A stretch of 64,000 nt of DNA from Mugil cephalus (taxonomy: Eukaryota; Chordata; Actinopteri; Mugiliformes; Mugilidae). The notes beneath the pieces were generated by a model, which saw only the letters and a list, made by a program, of their open reading frames with translations, was not told the origin of the DNA and made no database searches. Made by a program: the position numbers and the translations under genes. Below are positions 36,996 through 49,612 of the stretch, piece after piece (the first letter of the stretch is position 1; each line of letters starts with the position of its first letter). Location of the stretch: NCBI RefSeq assembly GCF_022458985.1, contig NC_061770.1, positions 39,475,599-39,539,598 on the forward strand, written 5' to 3'.

Positions 36996-37621
36996 TTTGG
37001 ATTGTATCTTCTGCACTCAGATAATTGTTTGAATGAGTTATGAATTGTTTAAGCTCTTTGTTTTGGTACAAGTGAGCAAAGTGACCACAATATAAAGATG
37101 ACCTAACGTCAACACAGCAGCATTAGTTACAATTAAAGAGTTCTTATGATCACTGCTAAACCTTTGACATGAATAATCCTCATAAATATTACATCAGTTT
37201 TCCATGTAGCAAGATTTTGACAGGGCCGCCCTCTTACGTCTGTGACCCAGGTGATGATATGTATATATCCTAATGTTTTTGGATGCAGCCTCCCTCTTAA
37301 TTCCTTCAGCCAGACTCTGAAAAAAGCTGTGTGTTTATTAAAATTCATTTTAATGTTGCAGGCAAGGAATTGTGTGTTAAAATGTGAAATACTGAAGGTG
37401 CCATCACCCACGTCTCACTCACTCCCAACTGGACAAGGGTTATGGGAACTGACAGACTGACAGAGCTCAGGGACCTAAGGTTAACCTCTTCACTTTGGAT
37501 CCTGAACTTCCTTAGCATGCCTATAAAACTCGACTAAGAACATATCCATCACGTCCTAAATGGTAAATTATCTGTCTGTGGAAGATATGAGGGTCTTTTT
37601 GCGTATATATGGCATAAGAGG

Positions 37622-37693
37622 TGGAGATGCTGGGGATTGAACCCAGGACCTCATACATGCGAAGCATGCGCTCTACCACTGAGCTACATCCCC
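37622..37693 (-). tRNA. tRNA-Ala (anticodon CGC), intron 2 minus-strand copy
   Basis: The reverse complement is identical, base for base, to the tRNA-Ala gene at 36793-36864: acceptor GGGGATG/CATCTCC, anticodon loop TTCGCAT, T stem CTGGG/CCCAG. It is oriented against m1ap, so the two intronic genes face each other across 757 bases. I see no TTTT on the minus strand within about 60 bases downstream of its 3' end, unlike the Leu, Ile and third Ala genes. Expression or clean termination is therefore less certain. It could be a recent duplicate of the plus copy. Flanks beyond the gene do not look alike, which argues against a long inverted duplication. Confidence 0.94.
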
Positions 37694-40307
37694 ACGCTCC
37701 CACATCAACAATACTATGAAAATGATTTTTATATGTTGTTGGCTTTGCTGCCATTGGCGATGCCTAATGACTGGATATGTTTTGTTAAAAGTTGTAAAAG
37801 GTTCCCAGCCCAGATTCAGCAGAAGATACATTTGCGACTGAGTAAGGGTTGGTAAAACATTTCTTTGTCAATTTGGCATCTTTTGGACAGAATATGAAGT
37901 CTTCAATCAAATATTTAGTTGTTTCTTTCTAAATTCTCCACATATCCTCCTGAGAGCCGAGCATTTGTTTGTTATGCACCTTAACTTCTTTAAGATACGA
38001 TTAAGATCTTTAGGTATTTGGGATTAGTAGGGCCTAAGAAGTATAAAAACTAAGCATCATCTTTGAACAGGAAGTAGTTTTTGAAAATATAAAACTGTGT
38101 AATTTAATGCAAAAATCAGAACTGGAAACGACAAAATCCCAACGTCCTCAAACGAGCACTTGTGAATTTGTTAAATTTTCACGTCATATCAAACTAGAAA
38201 CCATATGTAAACACATGTATTGACCCTTCACCACCAGTACATGGCAGACGAAAGTGTCTCCTCATGAGAACAACAGGTCTAAATGAAGCAGAATAAGCTG
38301 CAACAAACATAAAGCATGATGTCCCCATATGAGGACGCCGGGTCTCAGGAGGATATACATTATAAAAAGAGCATCCCCAAAGCTGCGCACTAGCTCAGAC
38401 TGAACAGACCTCCTTTGACATTCAGGCTTTGTACTTCATGCTAATGTAGAGAAGAGGCTCCACTTACACCTGTTGAACGAGCTCTCCTCGGGTCCAATTC
38501 CGCGTATTTAGCGGCTCCAAAAAAAAAGCATATTGAATTAGGAACCTCATTAGCATGTTTTTGAGCGGGCTCTGTTAACCGTCCATTTCAGTGGCTGAGA
38601 ACTCTTCACATCACGTATGAAAGAGTCCACTTAAAACCAGCCCCGTGCTCATTTCTAATGCACCAGATGGACTCTGCTCGTCTGCTACTCAACCGTCAGA
38701 CTAGAAAGAGCTGAAAAAACCGAAAAGCTTTAGTAGCTTGTAGCGCTTCCCTCGCTGGAATATCCAACCGGCCGTCACTTCTCATACGTAAAGAGGTTCC
38801 CTTATTTAGCTGTTTTTTTACATGTCATTTCCAATTAGCGTCTAATTTGCTTCCACCCGCTAATGAACGCTACATCATTTCATTATAATTTAAGCAGATG
38901 AAGCCGTTGGTGTCAACGGAAGATCGGGGCTACTAACTACTTGGATGCAGCCCATTTCATATTACCATAAGTTTGTGTTTGTTACATAATTCAGAGACAG
39001 TTTGAGGCTAATATTTTGCAAAAGTTTCCAGCCACACAACTATAAACACGCAGCACATTAGGAGAGAGTGGGGGGAAAAAAGGAGGCCGTCGCTGCCGCT
39101 CTCTGTTAAACTTTAAACATGTCCCCTGGACACCGCGCCGTCGACTGTTGATGAGGGTTTTTAAATCCGGCCGGCGTTTTTTCGGAAGCCCTGGACAGAT
39201 GATTATACTAAGACCCACTGTTCCAGACGGCGGAGGATATGAATAGCGCTGTTAGGAGACAGGGAGACACTAAGCAGAGACACGGCCCTATTCATGTGTG
39301 TCTGTGGCTGTGGTGCTGGGCCGCTAATGCGATACATGTTGTCATTTATATAGATTCTATACCGTTCATGCTTACGGTCTCATTCATGATTATGTGCCAC
39401 TTATGTCTCAACAGCCAGAAGCAGACACCGGATGCATCCATAATCCTATTATAATCATCGTTTTCTGCTAATGTTAATTTGAATCCGGAGGAGCCTATCA
39501 TCAGTTTATCTTTTTTTTTTTCCCCCAACATTAGGCATGTAAATTCCACAGAAAACTAATTTCATATCGTTCCATTATCAGATTTTTAGTGCTTATTTTA
39601 AGATAGTGGCTTTTGTGCAAATGCACGACACAGAAATAATGGATTCGTGCAAACATTCAGAAGCGCATTAACCTCGGTTTCAGGCATTTAATAATAGTTA
39701 GAAATAGAAAATATAAGGTTGCAGATCATGAGGCGAGAGCGGAGCTAATGGTCTCGGCGAAAACATGGCCTAACAGTGTGGGAAGTTAAAAGTTGGGTGA
39801 TTGTAACAGATGACCCGCAACCATTTTATGTTGTGGTGGGAATTGACTGTACTTGGACTGTGGCTCTGACATCATGCATTCAATTTAGTAACTATAATTC
39901 ACTGCGTGTCACGCCTCTCGAGAACAAGAGAAACACACAAAGAACGCTTTGGTGTGGTGAGGTTGTGTGTTCCTTTGAGGACGCTGTGTGATCTTGCGTT
40001 AAACCAGCTGGAACAACTCAACAGTAGTAGCCAAGCTTGATGTGGCTGATTATTAATATGACATCACATGTGTTTGTTTGGAGTGGCCTCAACAGGGCTC
40101 TTCAGCCACTGTAGTTTTAACATTAACATGATGTATAGCTTAAGATAAGATATGACTTTGTTCATCCTACAATGGCTAAATTCTCATTAGGGGCGGGGCC
40201 TAAAGTGTACAAGAGGCTTAGATTGACAGGTCTAGTGTAGCGCTGTGTTAAATACTGAAAGTACTTAAATCACGATACGATATTTGAACAGATTAGGGTT
40301 TAAACCA

Positions 40308-40792
40308 CGGGTCTTCAACCGTGGGGGTTGCAAAATCTTTGGTTGATTGGACATTTTTTATGTGTTTTTTTTACATTATCCACCACAAATTTAAATGTCT
40401 TTAATTATGCATTAACATGGACGAAACATATTTTAGTAAATGGAGGCAGAAAACCTCAACAGTGCACCACGCTAGACCTGTCAATCGAAGCCTGTTGTAC
40501 CCAGCAGGCCCCGCCCCTATCGCTGCTGAGCCAATCACATTCAGTCCCCGTGTGAAATCCAGCAGGCCCCGCCCCTTTTTATGTCAGGCTATGTTTAGGT
40601 TTGCAACCGTACTGTTGTACATGTTTGAAATAAAAAACATACATATATATATATATGTGTATATTTGAACCAGTGTATTATGTGAATAGCTTAATATTGA
40701 ATGCAAAATGATAATAATGATGTATATTTTTAAATAGCACTAATATATAACACATCTCACATCAGTTTGTGGTCCTTGGCCTGAAAACGATT
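40308..40792 (+). repeat. Dispersed repeat family A, copy 3
   Basis: It starts CGGGTCTTCAACCGTGGGGG and ends ATCAGTTTGTGGTCCTTGGC then CTGAAAAC. TTGGTTGATTGGACATTTTT, AAATGGAGGCAGAAAAC and TTGAATGCAAAATGATAATA match copies 1 and 2. The interior holds two AGCAGGCCCCGCCCC boxes (about 40502 and 40562) that copy 1 lacks. It lies in m1ap intron 2. Confidence 0.75.
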
Positions 40793-41128
40793 TAAATGAT
40801 TTAAACCATTTGCAGTATTACAATAACAATATATGCAATAATATGTTTTAGTTTTACTGTTTTACAAGTGCAACTATCTAGATACAGTAGTGTGAGGTGA
40901 GTCCCCTCTTTCATAGCACGTCAGAGCTTCTGTGCGTTTTTATTTTCTTACGACATCTCTTGCAAATCCCCCGTGTAACATCCATCTCCTTCGTCCCTTT
41001 GTTGTTAAAAAAAAAGTCCACTGAACCACAGGCTGCGCTTTCTTTTATTCTCTCTTTGTCTAACATGATTCAATATTTCTCATTTTTTGAATTGTTTTAC
41101 TCCGTTCTCTGACTCACTTTCTCCACAG

Positions 41129-41300
41129 ATAACGGTGGTGACCAGCCAGCCCGGCCGCGGCGTCGTCCACCAGTTGGAGACGGGGCTCAAAGACGCCGAC
41201 CTGATGTCCCTGAAGCGTCTCCTGGTGGTGGAGGTCCACAGTGCCGCTGACTGGGACCGAGACGGTCTTTCACCGGAGGCCGCGCACGTTGAGACTGAAG
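41129..41300 (+). CDS. m1ap: m1ap coding exon 3 (57 codons plus one base)
   Basis: After CTTTCTCCACAG the exon continues in phase 0 with ITVVTSQPGRGVVHQLETGL, then KDADLMSLKRLLVVEVH and a divergent acidic tail (SAADWDRDGLSPEAAHVETE). The first part parallels mammalian M1AP (EITILTSQPG..VKQLEEGLKDTDL..VVEV) closely in order and spacing, which is the strongest support for the gene call. The donor is GAAG|GTAGGG, leaving phase 1. Translation past the donor stays open for many codons by chance but loses resemblance, so I end the exon at 41300. The remaining mammalian-like C-terminal half (over 300 residues in human) was not found in the following 22.7 kb. The gene must therefore continue beyond the window, unless later exons are too diverged for me to see. 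Confidence 0.92.
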
Positions 41301-42349
41301 GTAGGGAAACTGTGCAGGCTAAGATAATGAACGTGTTCAGACACCGACAGAGTCAGAAAGTAGGTTTGTCACTGCACAAACTCGCGCTATTGCTCAAACA
41401 CCAGCGCCGGCACATGTTGCTCCACTTAAAGCATCAACCAAGAAGCATTAAAGAAACTACACGAGCGCGGCCTGCTATCTATTTCCTGTGCAGACTTCAC
41501 TCCCCCGTACGTTCCGCGCGCACTGTTCCTCTGGTGCTTTCTCAACCGTCCTCCATGTAGAGTTGACCCATTTCCAGCAGCGAATATTTACAGTGCTCAC
41601 AATTTATGTAGAACTTGGCCGCAGTCCAAACGTTTGCCAGTCCTCTCGCGCTGCCACGATCATATGTCATGTTTTTTGTTTTTTTTTGTAATTACAAAGT
41701 TCAAGTGATGTGGTGTGAACGGGTAGAGAGTGTTTTGGAGAAACGAAGGGGAGGTGGAAGTGAGAAAGAAACAAACGTGCGAGGAGGAGAGAATAACAAG
41801 ATCCGGTTTGACCGTAAACAGTGCAGCTTTTCTTGGAAAACGATTTATTTGGCATGTGAGCTGTTTATCCCAGGGTGATAAGTAGTTATTGTTGCAGTGG
41901 ACGGGCTGTGAGTGCGGGGTTTTTAAGTCTGTGTGTGAGGGTGGAAACGCGATGCTGACGCCGTTATGAGTTTTGACTCACCTGACACAGTTATATCAGT
42001 TATGCAACACTAACTAGCAAATTTGTTTACTTTGCGTTTCCTTTCTTCTGTTTTTACGTAACATGTGAAAAAAATAATCATCCGTGTAGCTTTGCCCCAG
42101 TTTTCCCCCAATAAAACTTTGCGTTGATTAACTTGGAGCAGAAATAAAGTACTTAGAAAATATCTCCAGGAATAATTCTATAAGAGTCCCTGCAGCAGAA
42201 CGTATGTGCATTGTGTTCATCAATCAATGTGAGGCAAACTTACTTGCGTCTCTCTCCGATACCTAATAAAAAAGTGCGGCATTCAGCGGAGGAATGTTTG
42301 GAACGGAGCCGTGGAAACGTGGTTTTATAGTCACCGCATTTCAAATGGT

Positions 42350-42560
42350 GAGTTTGACGAGGCCCACGCCCATTTAGCTGCTGCGACGCAGCTGGGAACA
42401 GATCGGCGTGTCCCTCCCCAGGGCTGTTTTTTTCTAAGAAGCGTTCGCTGCAGCGCTGTCACGCCGGAGGCACGACCGTCACTCACGCCCGCTGATGCTA
42501 CGCGACCCGGCCGCGCAATCACGCCGACACCGGCGGTGCTGACGTTCCCACGTCTTTATC
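42350..42560. promoter_or_regulatory. CpG-dense patch in m1ap intron 3
   Basis: This short stretch is markedly richer in CG dinucleotides than its surroundings (for example CTACGCGACCCGGCCGCGCA at about 42498). It resembles a small CpG island. No exon or promoter motif set is evident, so a regulatory role is only a possibility. Confidence 0.3.
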
Positions 42561-43957
42561 AGGAAGGGTTTATTTCCACAGTGGAGAAGCGATGCTTGTT
42601 GTCACCATAAAATCTCCGTACACTGTGCGTCCGGTTGCGCTGGTGTTTGGGCGGCTTGTTGATGTTCTGAGCTGTGTTAGTGTCGCAGAAGCGTTGGGTG
42701 TGTTCGTGTTTTCTGAAAATTCATCTCACGTTTTTTTCCGTCACCGCAGATGTTCTTCCTCTGAACTTAGAAATGTAATGAAAAATGAATAACGACGTTA
42801 TGGATCGACTTATTATTGTTCTCGCTGAGCTTTTTCTAACTGGCCTCTGTAAATTACGAGTGGAGACCAGCTGTCTCTGTTGCTAAAGCTGCGCTGCAAT
42901 CACTTGTTCCACCCTCGCTACTGGTGGATTTGCTGCTAGTTCGTCTCCTTATTAATACGTCAAACATCTCGTGCTCATCCAGGCCACTTCGCCAAAGCGT
43001 TTACCCCCCAGTCATTACTGAAATTAGCTGGATCACATTAACATTTCGTGGTCTTTCGTTGCGACACTGCTGCTTGTGTCGCATTCACATTTTTCACATT
43101 TTTTTGCTTTTATTCGCACGTATCATTTTAAAACCAGTTGTAAGAGCATTTTGGGTTTTGTGGCAGTGTTCTGTGAAACGGGGACACCCACTGAAGCTAC
43201 AGAGCACAAATATAAATAACATTGTAAATTAAGACGAGATCCACCAAGATGTCAACTTGTCAAACTCCCACTCTCGCCCTCAGTCACTCAGACGGATCCA
43301 CAGTAACACTCACGCACACATTTCCAGACACTTGATGAACTGCTGCTAGTTTGCTGCAATGACCCACTGGGCTCCTGCATGTTCATGAAATAAAAAAATA
43401 ACATGATTGTCAGGATTGACAGGAAAAAAAAAATAAAGATTTTGGTTAAAGTAAACAGCAAACTATTATTTATCCCACCCACGACCCATCTGCCATTAAT
43501 CAGAAGAGCGATTAGTTTGACCTGGGCTGGGTTTGCATGTAAAACCTGTGCCCTGAATGTGCCTCTCGTGACGTTTCAGCCTGCGACATTACTCAAAGCA
43601 AACCCTCCGACATCTCGGATGACGTTCTCTAGGAACCAGCTAGAACAGAAAGGAAAAGAGCCGCATCCAAGAGCTACACTGACCCCACTGAGTTCATCTG
43701 GCTAAAAACTGAAGCGGCCTTAAATCAAAGATAAGAACTTTAACTGGGCGGCCAGAATAAATTCTACCCAGGCCTAGGTCGGCTTCAAAACGTCCCAGAT
43801 TGTGAAAAATCAGTTTAGCCACCACGAGCAAAAGCCCATAATGTGTTCAGATCAATAAATGCATATGAATTTCGTAATTAATTACACAAAAATGTAAGAA
43901 GGAATGTTGATTCTGGGAAGAGTCTTGCGCCACTTGACAGCAGACTGTTTATTTTGG

Positions 43958-43959
<2 letters not shown>

Positions 43960-44017
<58 letters not shown>
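43960..44017. repeat. (GT)n microsatellite
   Basis: About 57 bases of uninterrupted GT. It is long enough to be polymorphic. Short frames of alternating Val and Cys across it are artefacts. Confidence 0.97.
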
Positions 44018-44018
<1 letters not shown>

Positions 44019-45164
44019 GCAGCGAGTTAGTGGAACGTGCAGTTTTCATTTTAAAGCTGAAGCTAATTCTTTATGTCAGGACTCACAACTCCAGAGTGCG
44101 GATGGTGTATTTCACAGTGTATTTCACCCAAGTTTGTGAGGTCAGCTGATTATCTGTGGGTTTCATATCTTCAAGAGGACAATGACTTACACCTTGGAAG
44201 ACAAGTGTGGACACTGTTCGTGTGGGTTGGTTAAGGTTCAAGGCCCAAAACTGCATTATTAGTCAATATTGGTCCTCGTAAGCATTAAAAGTGGCAGCGC
44301 ATGAGTGAGTGTCCGAAGGCCGACGCCCTGATAAGCATCCTGTTTTTGTTAAAACTCCACAAGTGTGTCCTTGAATCCCAGGTCTGTTCTGTGATTGTGC
44401 AGCCGAGCACCAGGGAAAAAAGATACAGAAGTGGGTCACGGAGCAGAGCAGAGCGGGAGGAGCGCTGAGAGACGGAGACGGGGACGATTATGGCACCAAG
44501 TGGTTTTGGGTTTTTCTTTTCACGGCAAAGTTGTTGACTGAAAACCGAGTCAACAAGCTGTTCTACATTGTATCAGACGGCTCCTCAGGGACAGTCGGGG
44601 GGGGTGGGTGAAAAACTAAATTACACTGTTTTCCCTGTTAACTATCAGTGAATACGTAGACAGTGTCTCATTCAGATGCAATTTTCGCAAACACAGTAGT
44701 TACATTGGCTTTTTTTCTATTTAAACACAAAATGTTGCATCAAAAACTTCATCACTGTGTCGTCCGCCCTGTAATTGCTGTCTCTTTTTTCTTTTTTTTT
44801 TGTCGCTATTCAACAGCACAGAAAGGTTTTTTTTTCCTTTGTGTTGACACTGAGGTCAGAATTTGATACGAGGGAAGGAAATTAACACAAGACCACATCT
44901 ATTCCTTTGGCTCCGAGTCAATATACTTTGGCAGAACTGCTGCTCTGAGCCACGGTAAATGTTAATGTTGGCATTCCCGCATTTTCACACTGACGCCGCT
45001 AACGAGCTCATTTTAAGATGATATAAATTTAACGCTGTTCAACCTTCTGATGTTTGCAGTTTGAAACGTAGCTAATACTAAAGCTGTCCAACCGAGGTGG
45101 ATGTGGGGATGATACGTGGTGTATTTTGTCTTTGAACATGTTCCGTTGATGCACATAGTTAATT

Positions 45165-45360
45165 TGAAGGTAGGACTGTGAATAGACGCCTTCATGGCCG
45201 ACGTCATTGTGACGTCACTTCAGGCAAAACACTGTCAACCGGGAAAATGTCGCCTTTCTGTATTTTTGGATCACAAAACAGAAAAAGGATATATATCGTA
45301 GACCACTTTGGTTTAACGCAACGTTCTTGTAATGTCTTTGTAGGAGAGGGGTCCGTGTAT
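45165..45360 (+). repeat. Dispersed repeat with GTGACGTCAC core, copy 1
   Basis: GGCCGACGTCATTGTGACGT then CACTGTCAACCGGGAAAATG, CTGTATTTTTGGATCACAAA and TTTAACGCAACGTTCTTGTA have diverged counterparts in the same order at 54890-55150. Both copies can be read as CIFG followed by a basic stretch on the plus strand, vaguely like the start of a THAP-type zinc finger. That reading is speculative. Confidence 0.45.
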
Positions 45361-47767
45361 GTTTTGGTCATTGGGTTTTCCTTTCGGAAAAGCAGGATAT
45401 TGACAAGCAACAAAAAAGTGGTTATTTGATTCTCGTTTTAAAATTCAAGGCATTTTCTCTTTGTCAGGGTCCTGTATGGATAAACACAACTTTAAAAACC
45501 AGACAAAGTAACTGGATGAAGACAAATCCCTACCTGAAGGTGTAGTTTACTAAAAAAAAGATGTCTGGACCTGAGTCAGGAGGAGAATAAAGTGGAGGCG
45601 AATGAAAAGAGGCAAAAAAATGAAGAGACTGAAGAAGGAACGAGTTTGTGAGTAGACAGAAAGATGAAGGGTACAGAGATACATCAGTGATGAAACAGAT
45701 AGAAAAGAGGACAGACAGGTGTTGATAATGATATCAGTAGGAGGGCAGACGCCCTCCGGCCCTTTGACTGATCGAGGCCAAGGAGTTGGCGAGACGTCGC
45801 CGGAGGCTGACTGAGTGCTGGCATTTACCCAAATAGACTCATGATTGCCATGTCCTGCTGTGTTCTGGGTGTGAGTGCTTGTTTCCCTCTTATCGGTGAG
45901 AGAAACACTGGCCCAAGTGTTAGAAAGTCTCCAAGAGGCTGTATTTGGTCTAACTTCTGCTGGATAATTAATCCATTCAGTTCTTCGATTTATCTGAGCT
46001 TAAACTTTTATTTTATTTGTTGAAATATTGACGAGAACTCTTTATGCTGTTGTAGCTATAACTGAAGATGCTTTGGACTGAACCCAATATCTCACAGACA
46101 GAAAGTATTGTCTTTACCTCCAAGCTATTGTAGATCGGTATCTAGGGAACATGCATATTTTATTCTGAAAACAGTGGGTGGGCTGTACGACAGTGTTTGA
46201 CTCAAGGCGTTTCCACTCCCACACTGGACCCGAAGACACGAGGCTGTCACTGTAGTGACTCCAACCATTAACGAATCACAGCACACAGAATTAAATTAAC
46301 GGCCACGTAAAATATGTTTGTCTTTTACCTTAATGTCCTACGAAACTCTTTCTTTTAACGCTTTCATTTCAAAAATACCGGGTTTTTCAGAGCCTGGTCG
46401 ACCTGCCTTTGGTTTGCTTTCACATTCGTAATTGCGTCGACAACGTCATCACCACACATTGAAGTGCACTGGAACACTGCGAGGTAGACAATGGACAGCG
46501 TTGGTGCGTCCCACGCCGCTTCCTGATCATCCTGTTATTTGTCGTGAGGTATTTTCTTTCAGTTTGTCGATGGCCTGAGGCTCCGCTCTTTCAAAAAGCT
46601 AGGACTGATTCACCTGTGCGCTTCCATTAACAGTTGTGTAACAACAATTTTGATTGTGACTGGAAGAATTCACAAAAATCAGAGGTAATTCTTGGGGGGA
46701 CCAACAAGATGACTGGTCTTATGGGAGTAGACCAAAACTTGGCCCAAAAACAAAGCAGGTACATCAACGACAGACGAGCCGATAAAATCCTGGGTCAACG
46801 CCAGTCATTCAGCAAAAGTAATTGTTCCCTTCGTGTGATGAAATAATAACCCATCACACAGACATGTATAATAAATACACACTAGATCTTTAATGAAAGC
46901 GAATGAATGTACGTTGTCGGCGGCAGAGAAAATCACAGACCTTGAGGAAGCCGGCGAAAATGCGACAGATGAATTGGATCCTCCGTAAGTTCCGTATGCC
47001 AAACGGACGCCGCTGCCAGCTTCAGGCGTTTAATACCTTTCTCCCTCCTGACTGGAGGAATATGAACTCTTCTCCAGCTCTCCAAGTCCCTCCATCTGCT
47101 GCTGTTGTGAATCCACTATAAAGAGCGAGTGCATGTGCCTGTTTAATCTGTTGCGCACAGACACAGCCACAGTTTCCATTCAATGTTTTTTATTTATTTA
47201 TTTTTTTTAATTTTCTAAGGATGAATTACTCTTCTCTGCAGCTTCTCCACACGAGTCTTGATTCGATGAGGACACAGGCGTGAGTTATGAGAGTCCTTTA
47301 CGAGAAAGACGTGTTATTTTTTTTTTATTTTGCAAAGTCATCCTCAGCAGTGGAGGGCACCCACCGTGACAGACACATAAATATCGTCTGGAGGAGCCAC
47401 GGTGATAGATTACCACCGTCTCATCTGAACACCTGGGCCTTTGTCACCTGAGCTGCGTCTCTTTTTAAATACAAACAATGTGACAGAACAGAGACTGAGC
47501 CAGAAGACGATTCGGCCCCTCGTTTTATTTGCAATCTCAACATCCTCGGTTTAAATTATTGTGTCCATCTTTTGGGGATTTTTCGTGTTGTGTTAAGGTA
47601 TATTTTATTTTGGAACCGACAAAGCACAGTAATTACCCGTCACTTTCGTCTCTCATGTAAATGTGCCGTATTTGATGGCGTATAAACGACATTAAAAAAC
47701 ATACAAAGCACACGAGCATAGACATATTCACGTACAAATATTAAAACAACGCTATAGTCTATTAGCA

Positions 47768-48230
47768 TAGTAGACTTTAGACTTTATTTGTCCCAGAAGG
47801 GAGATTTGTTTCCACTTGACTGTGCACATATTCATCGCAACAGAGGATTAGACAAGACAAAAAGTGCTAAAATCAATAAAACAACTTACGACATTAAATG
47901 CTGTGGACATGGATGTTAGGGACAAGGGAGAAGAAAGAATCAGAGTCTGTTATTTAGGGTATTAAACTCTGTCCCATGCAAATATTAGTACTAAAAAAAC
48001 ACCTTCTTACGTTTAATTTAAATTCAGTAGAGATTAATTCAGTTTTTGTTTATATAGTTTCAATAACAATAGAGGACAGGAGCCCGGTGCCAGAGACAAG
48101 AAATTAGAGGACAAGCGCTCACATACTATAAGCTTTGTCAAACAGGAAAGTCTTAAGCCTGACCTCAAAACTAGACAGGGCGTCTGGTATTTGACTTATA
48201 ATACATAGTCTGTGTAAGTCTATTTAAGCC
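47768..48230 (+). repeat. Degenerate retroposon-like sequence
   Basis: GACTTTAGACTTTATTTGTC then CCAGAAGGGAGATTTG resembles the start of the fish ‘actttattgatccc’ repeats. From 48030, AATTCAGTTTTTGTTTATAT then AGTTTCAATAACAA resembles another common fish repeat start (TTTATATAG..). The boundaries and classes are uncertain. Confidence 0.4.
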
Positions 48231-48789
48231 TGGTTGGGTTTGCACACACGTATACATACGTTTTATTCATGTAAATACAACTGAAATTCAATTCTGAGTG
48301 CCTCATAAAACATTTGCTGACACTCTGTTATGTAATGTAGCCGTGTAATACACAACATTTTCTTTGCAGTGTTTGAGAAGTCTCTCCTCCGAAACAAAAA
48401 GACACCGTCAGTATAATAACGCAGCCTAGCAGCAAATCTCTGTCTGAATGGTGTAAATATCAGTGGGTGTTTGCACATGAATGACTTCTCGCAAAAATAG
48501 ACTTTTCCACTGATACATTTGGGAATAATAAAAAAAAAAACAGCTCACATCCAAACCTTACAAACTATTTGTACTAAGAACCTTTTCTTTATTTCTTTAA
48601 AGGGTCTTCATAAAACGTATACACCTGATATCAAATGCTTTTAAGCTCCTGTAATGTAACGTGATGTGAGACCTTTCCCCTTCAGAAAACACGTAATCAT
48701 GTTTAAAGTGTTAAGCTAAACCTTTTCAAGACACTGTTTGATGTAAACCAAGGCTTCCTTGGAGATTCTTGCCCTCAAGTACCTAAACA

Positions 48790-48808
48790 TGGAGATGCTG
48801 GGGACTGA
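48790..48808 (-). pseudogene. tRNA-Ala 3' end remnant
   Basis: TGGAGATGCTGGGGACTGA equals the first 19 plus-strand bases of the tRNA-Ala copy at 37622 with one change. It represents the acceptor 3' strand and T arm of a minus-strand gene. The similarity stops exactly where a Tc1-like fragment begins, so the rest of the tRNA is lost. It could be chance only if the match were shorter; 18 of 19 makes that unlikely. Confidence 0.7.
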
Positions 48809-48986
48809 AAAGTCACTTAAATCCCCTTTCTTCTCCATCCTGATGCTCAGTTTGAACTTCATCAAGTTGTCTTGATCACCTCTACATGACTAAATGCATT
48901 GAATTGCAGCCATGTGATTGGCTGGTTAGCTATTTGTGTTAACAAGCACCTAATACCTAGTATCTAATAGAGTGGCAACCGAGTGT
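48808..48986 (-). mobile_element. Tc1-like terminal fragment (same family as 574 and 10082)
   Basis: AAGTCACTTAAATCCCCTTT, CTCCATCCTGATGCTCAGTT, TTGCAGCCATGTGATTGGCT and a decayed AATAGAGTGGCAACCGAGTG end match the 5' (transposase N-terminal) terminus of the element at 10082-10895, same orientation. The body and the other terminus are absent. Its inner border coincides with the tRNA-Ala remnant. Confidence 0.88.
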
Positions 48987-49612
48987 ATGTCCTGATAGAA
49001 GTTCACACCGGACTTGTGTTGGGCTCCATGGTTACCTCACAATCAGAATTTGCATTATAATAAAATATAGTCTCATAAAAATCCACGTGACGTATGATTC
49101 TCAGTCTGTAAATCCGTTTCAAATGCCCGGCAAAAAAGAAACCTCATCACAACAACACTTTGACAAATACTCGTTCGCACAGTTTTTCTCCGCTTTGTTG
49201 AGGAATTTCATTTGATGTAAACACCAGGTTTGCAAATCCTTCGTCAAAACAGCCATTCCATCCACATGCATTCAGCCCCTAAATCCCAGTCTTTATTCTT
49301 TTCAAACACAGAGTGTTTTTAGTGATAATGGAGTTTGTGTATTATCCCGTTATTGATCTCCCCTTCCTCCATCCACCCACCCGCCCGTCTCACATCAATA
49401 ACCTTCTTTATTGCCGTAGCTTGGAGGTAAACATCATTTTCTCGTGCGCGCACAACAACAAAAAACCCGGATCCGTGAGGAGCGCGGCCCTTTCCAGGAG
49501 CTTCAGGAATACGCTGGTTTTGGCACGAGAAGCGCACATATCTTTGTCTGCATCTCAGTCACAAACCGATACCGAGCTCAGGCTTCAAATACAACGGATG
49601 TTTGGAAAAAGA

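Larger units (their letters stand above)
35971..41128 (+). other. m1ap intron 2 (5158 bp) with nested tRNA-Ala genes and repeats
   Basis: The intron runs from GTGAGC to CTTTCTCCACAG. It contains two tRNA-Ala genes in opposite orientation, two copies of a short CTACTCGGATGAGTGG repeat, family A copy 3, and unassigned sequence elsewhere (about 37700-40300). No further exon of m1ap is seen inside it, and the flanking exons join in phase without one. Confidence 0.8.

Noticed and set aside
36448-37693. tRNA-derived SINE interpretation of the tRNA-Ala copies
   Set aside because: The genes have intact stems and anticodon loops and no shared non-tRNA body or poly-A tail.
41301-41560. Open frame continuing past m1ap exon 3
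   Set aside because: A good GTAGGG donor at 41301 and loss of resemblance to M1AP after it indicate intron read-through.
43904-44149. Frame with a long Val-Cys repeat
   Set aside because: It is a translation of the (GT)n microsatellite.
46634-47121. Possible m1ap exon 4 in frames at 46634 or 46903
   Set aside because: Neither resembles the mammalian M1AP sequence after VVEV, and neither has paired splice sites in the needed phase.
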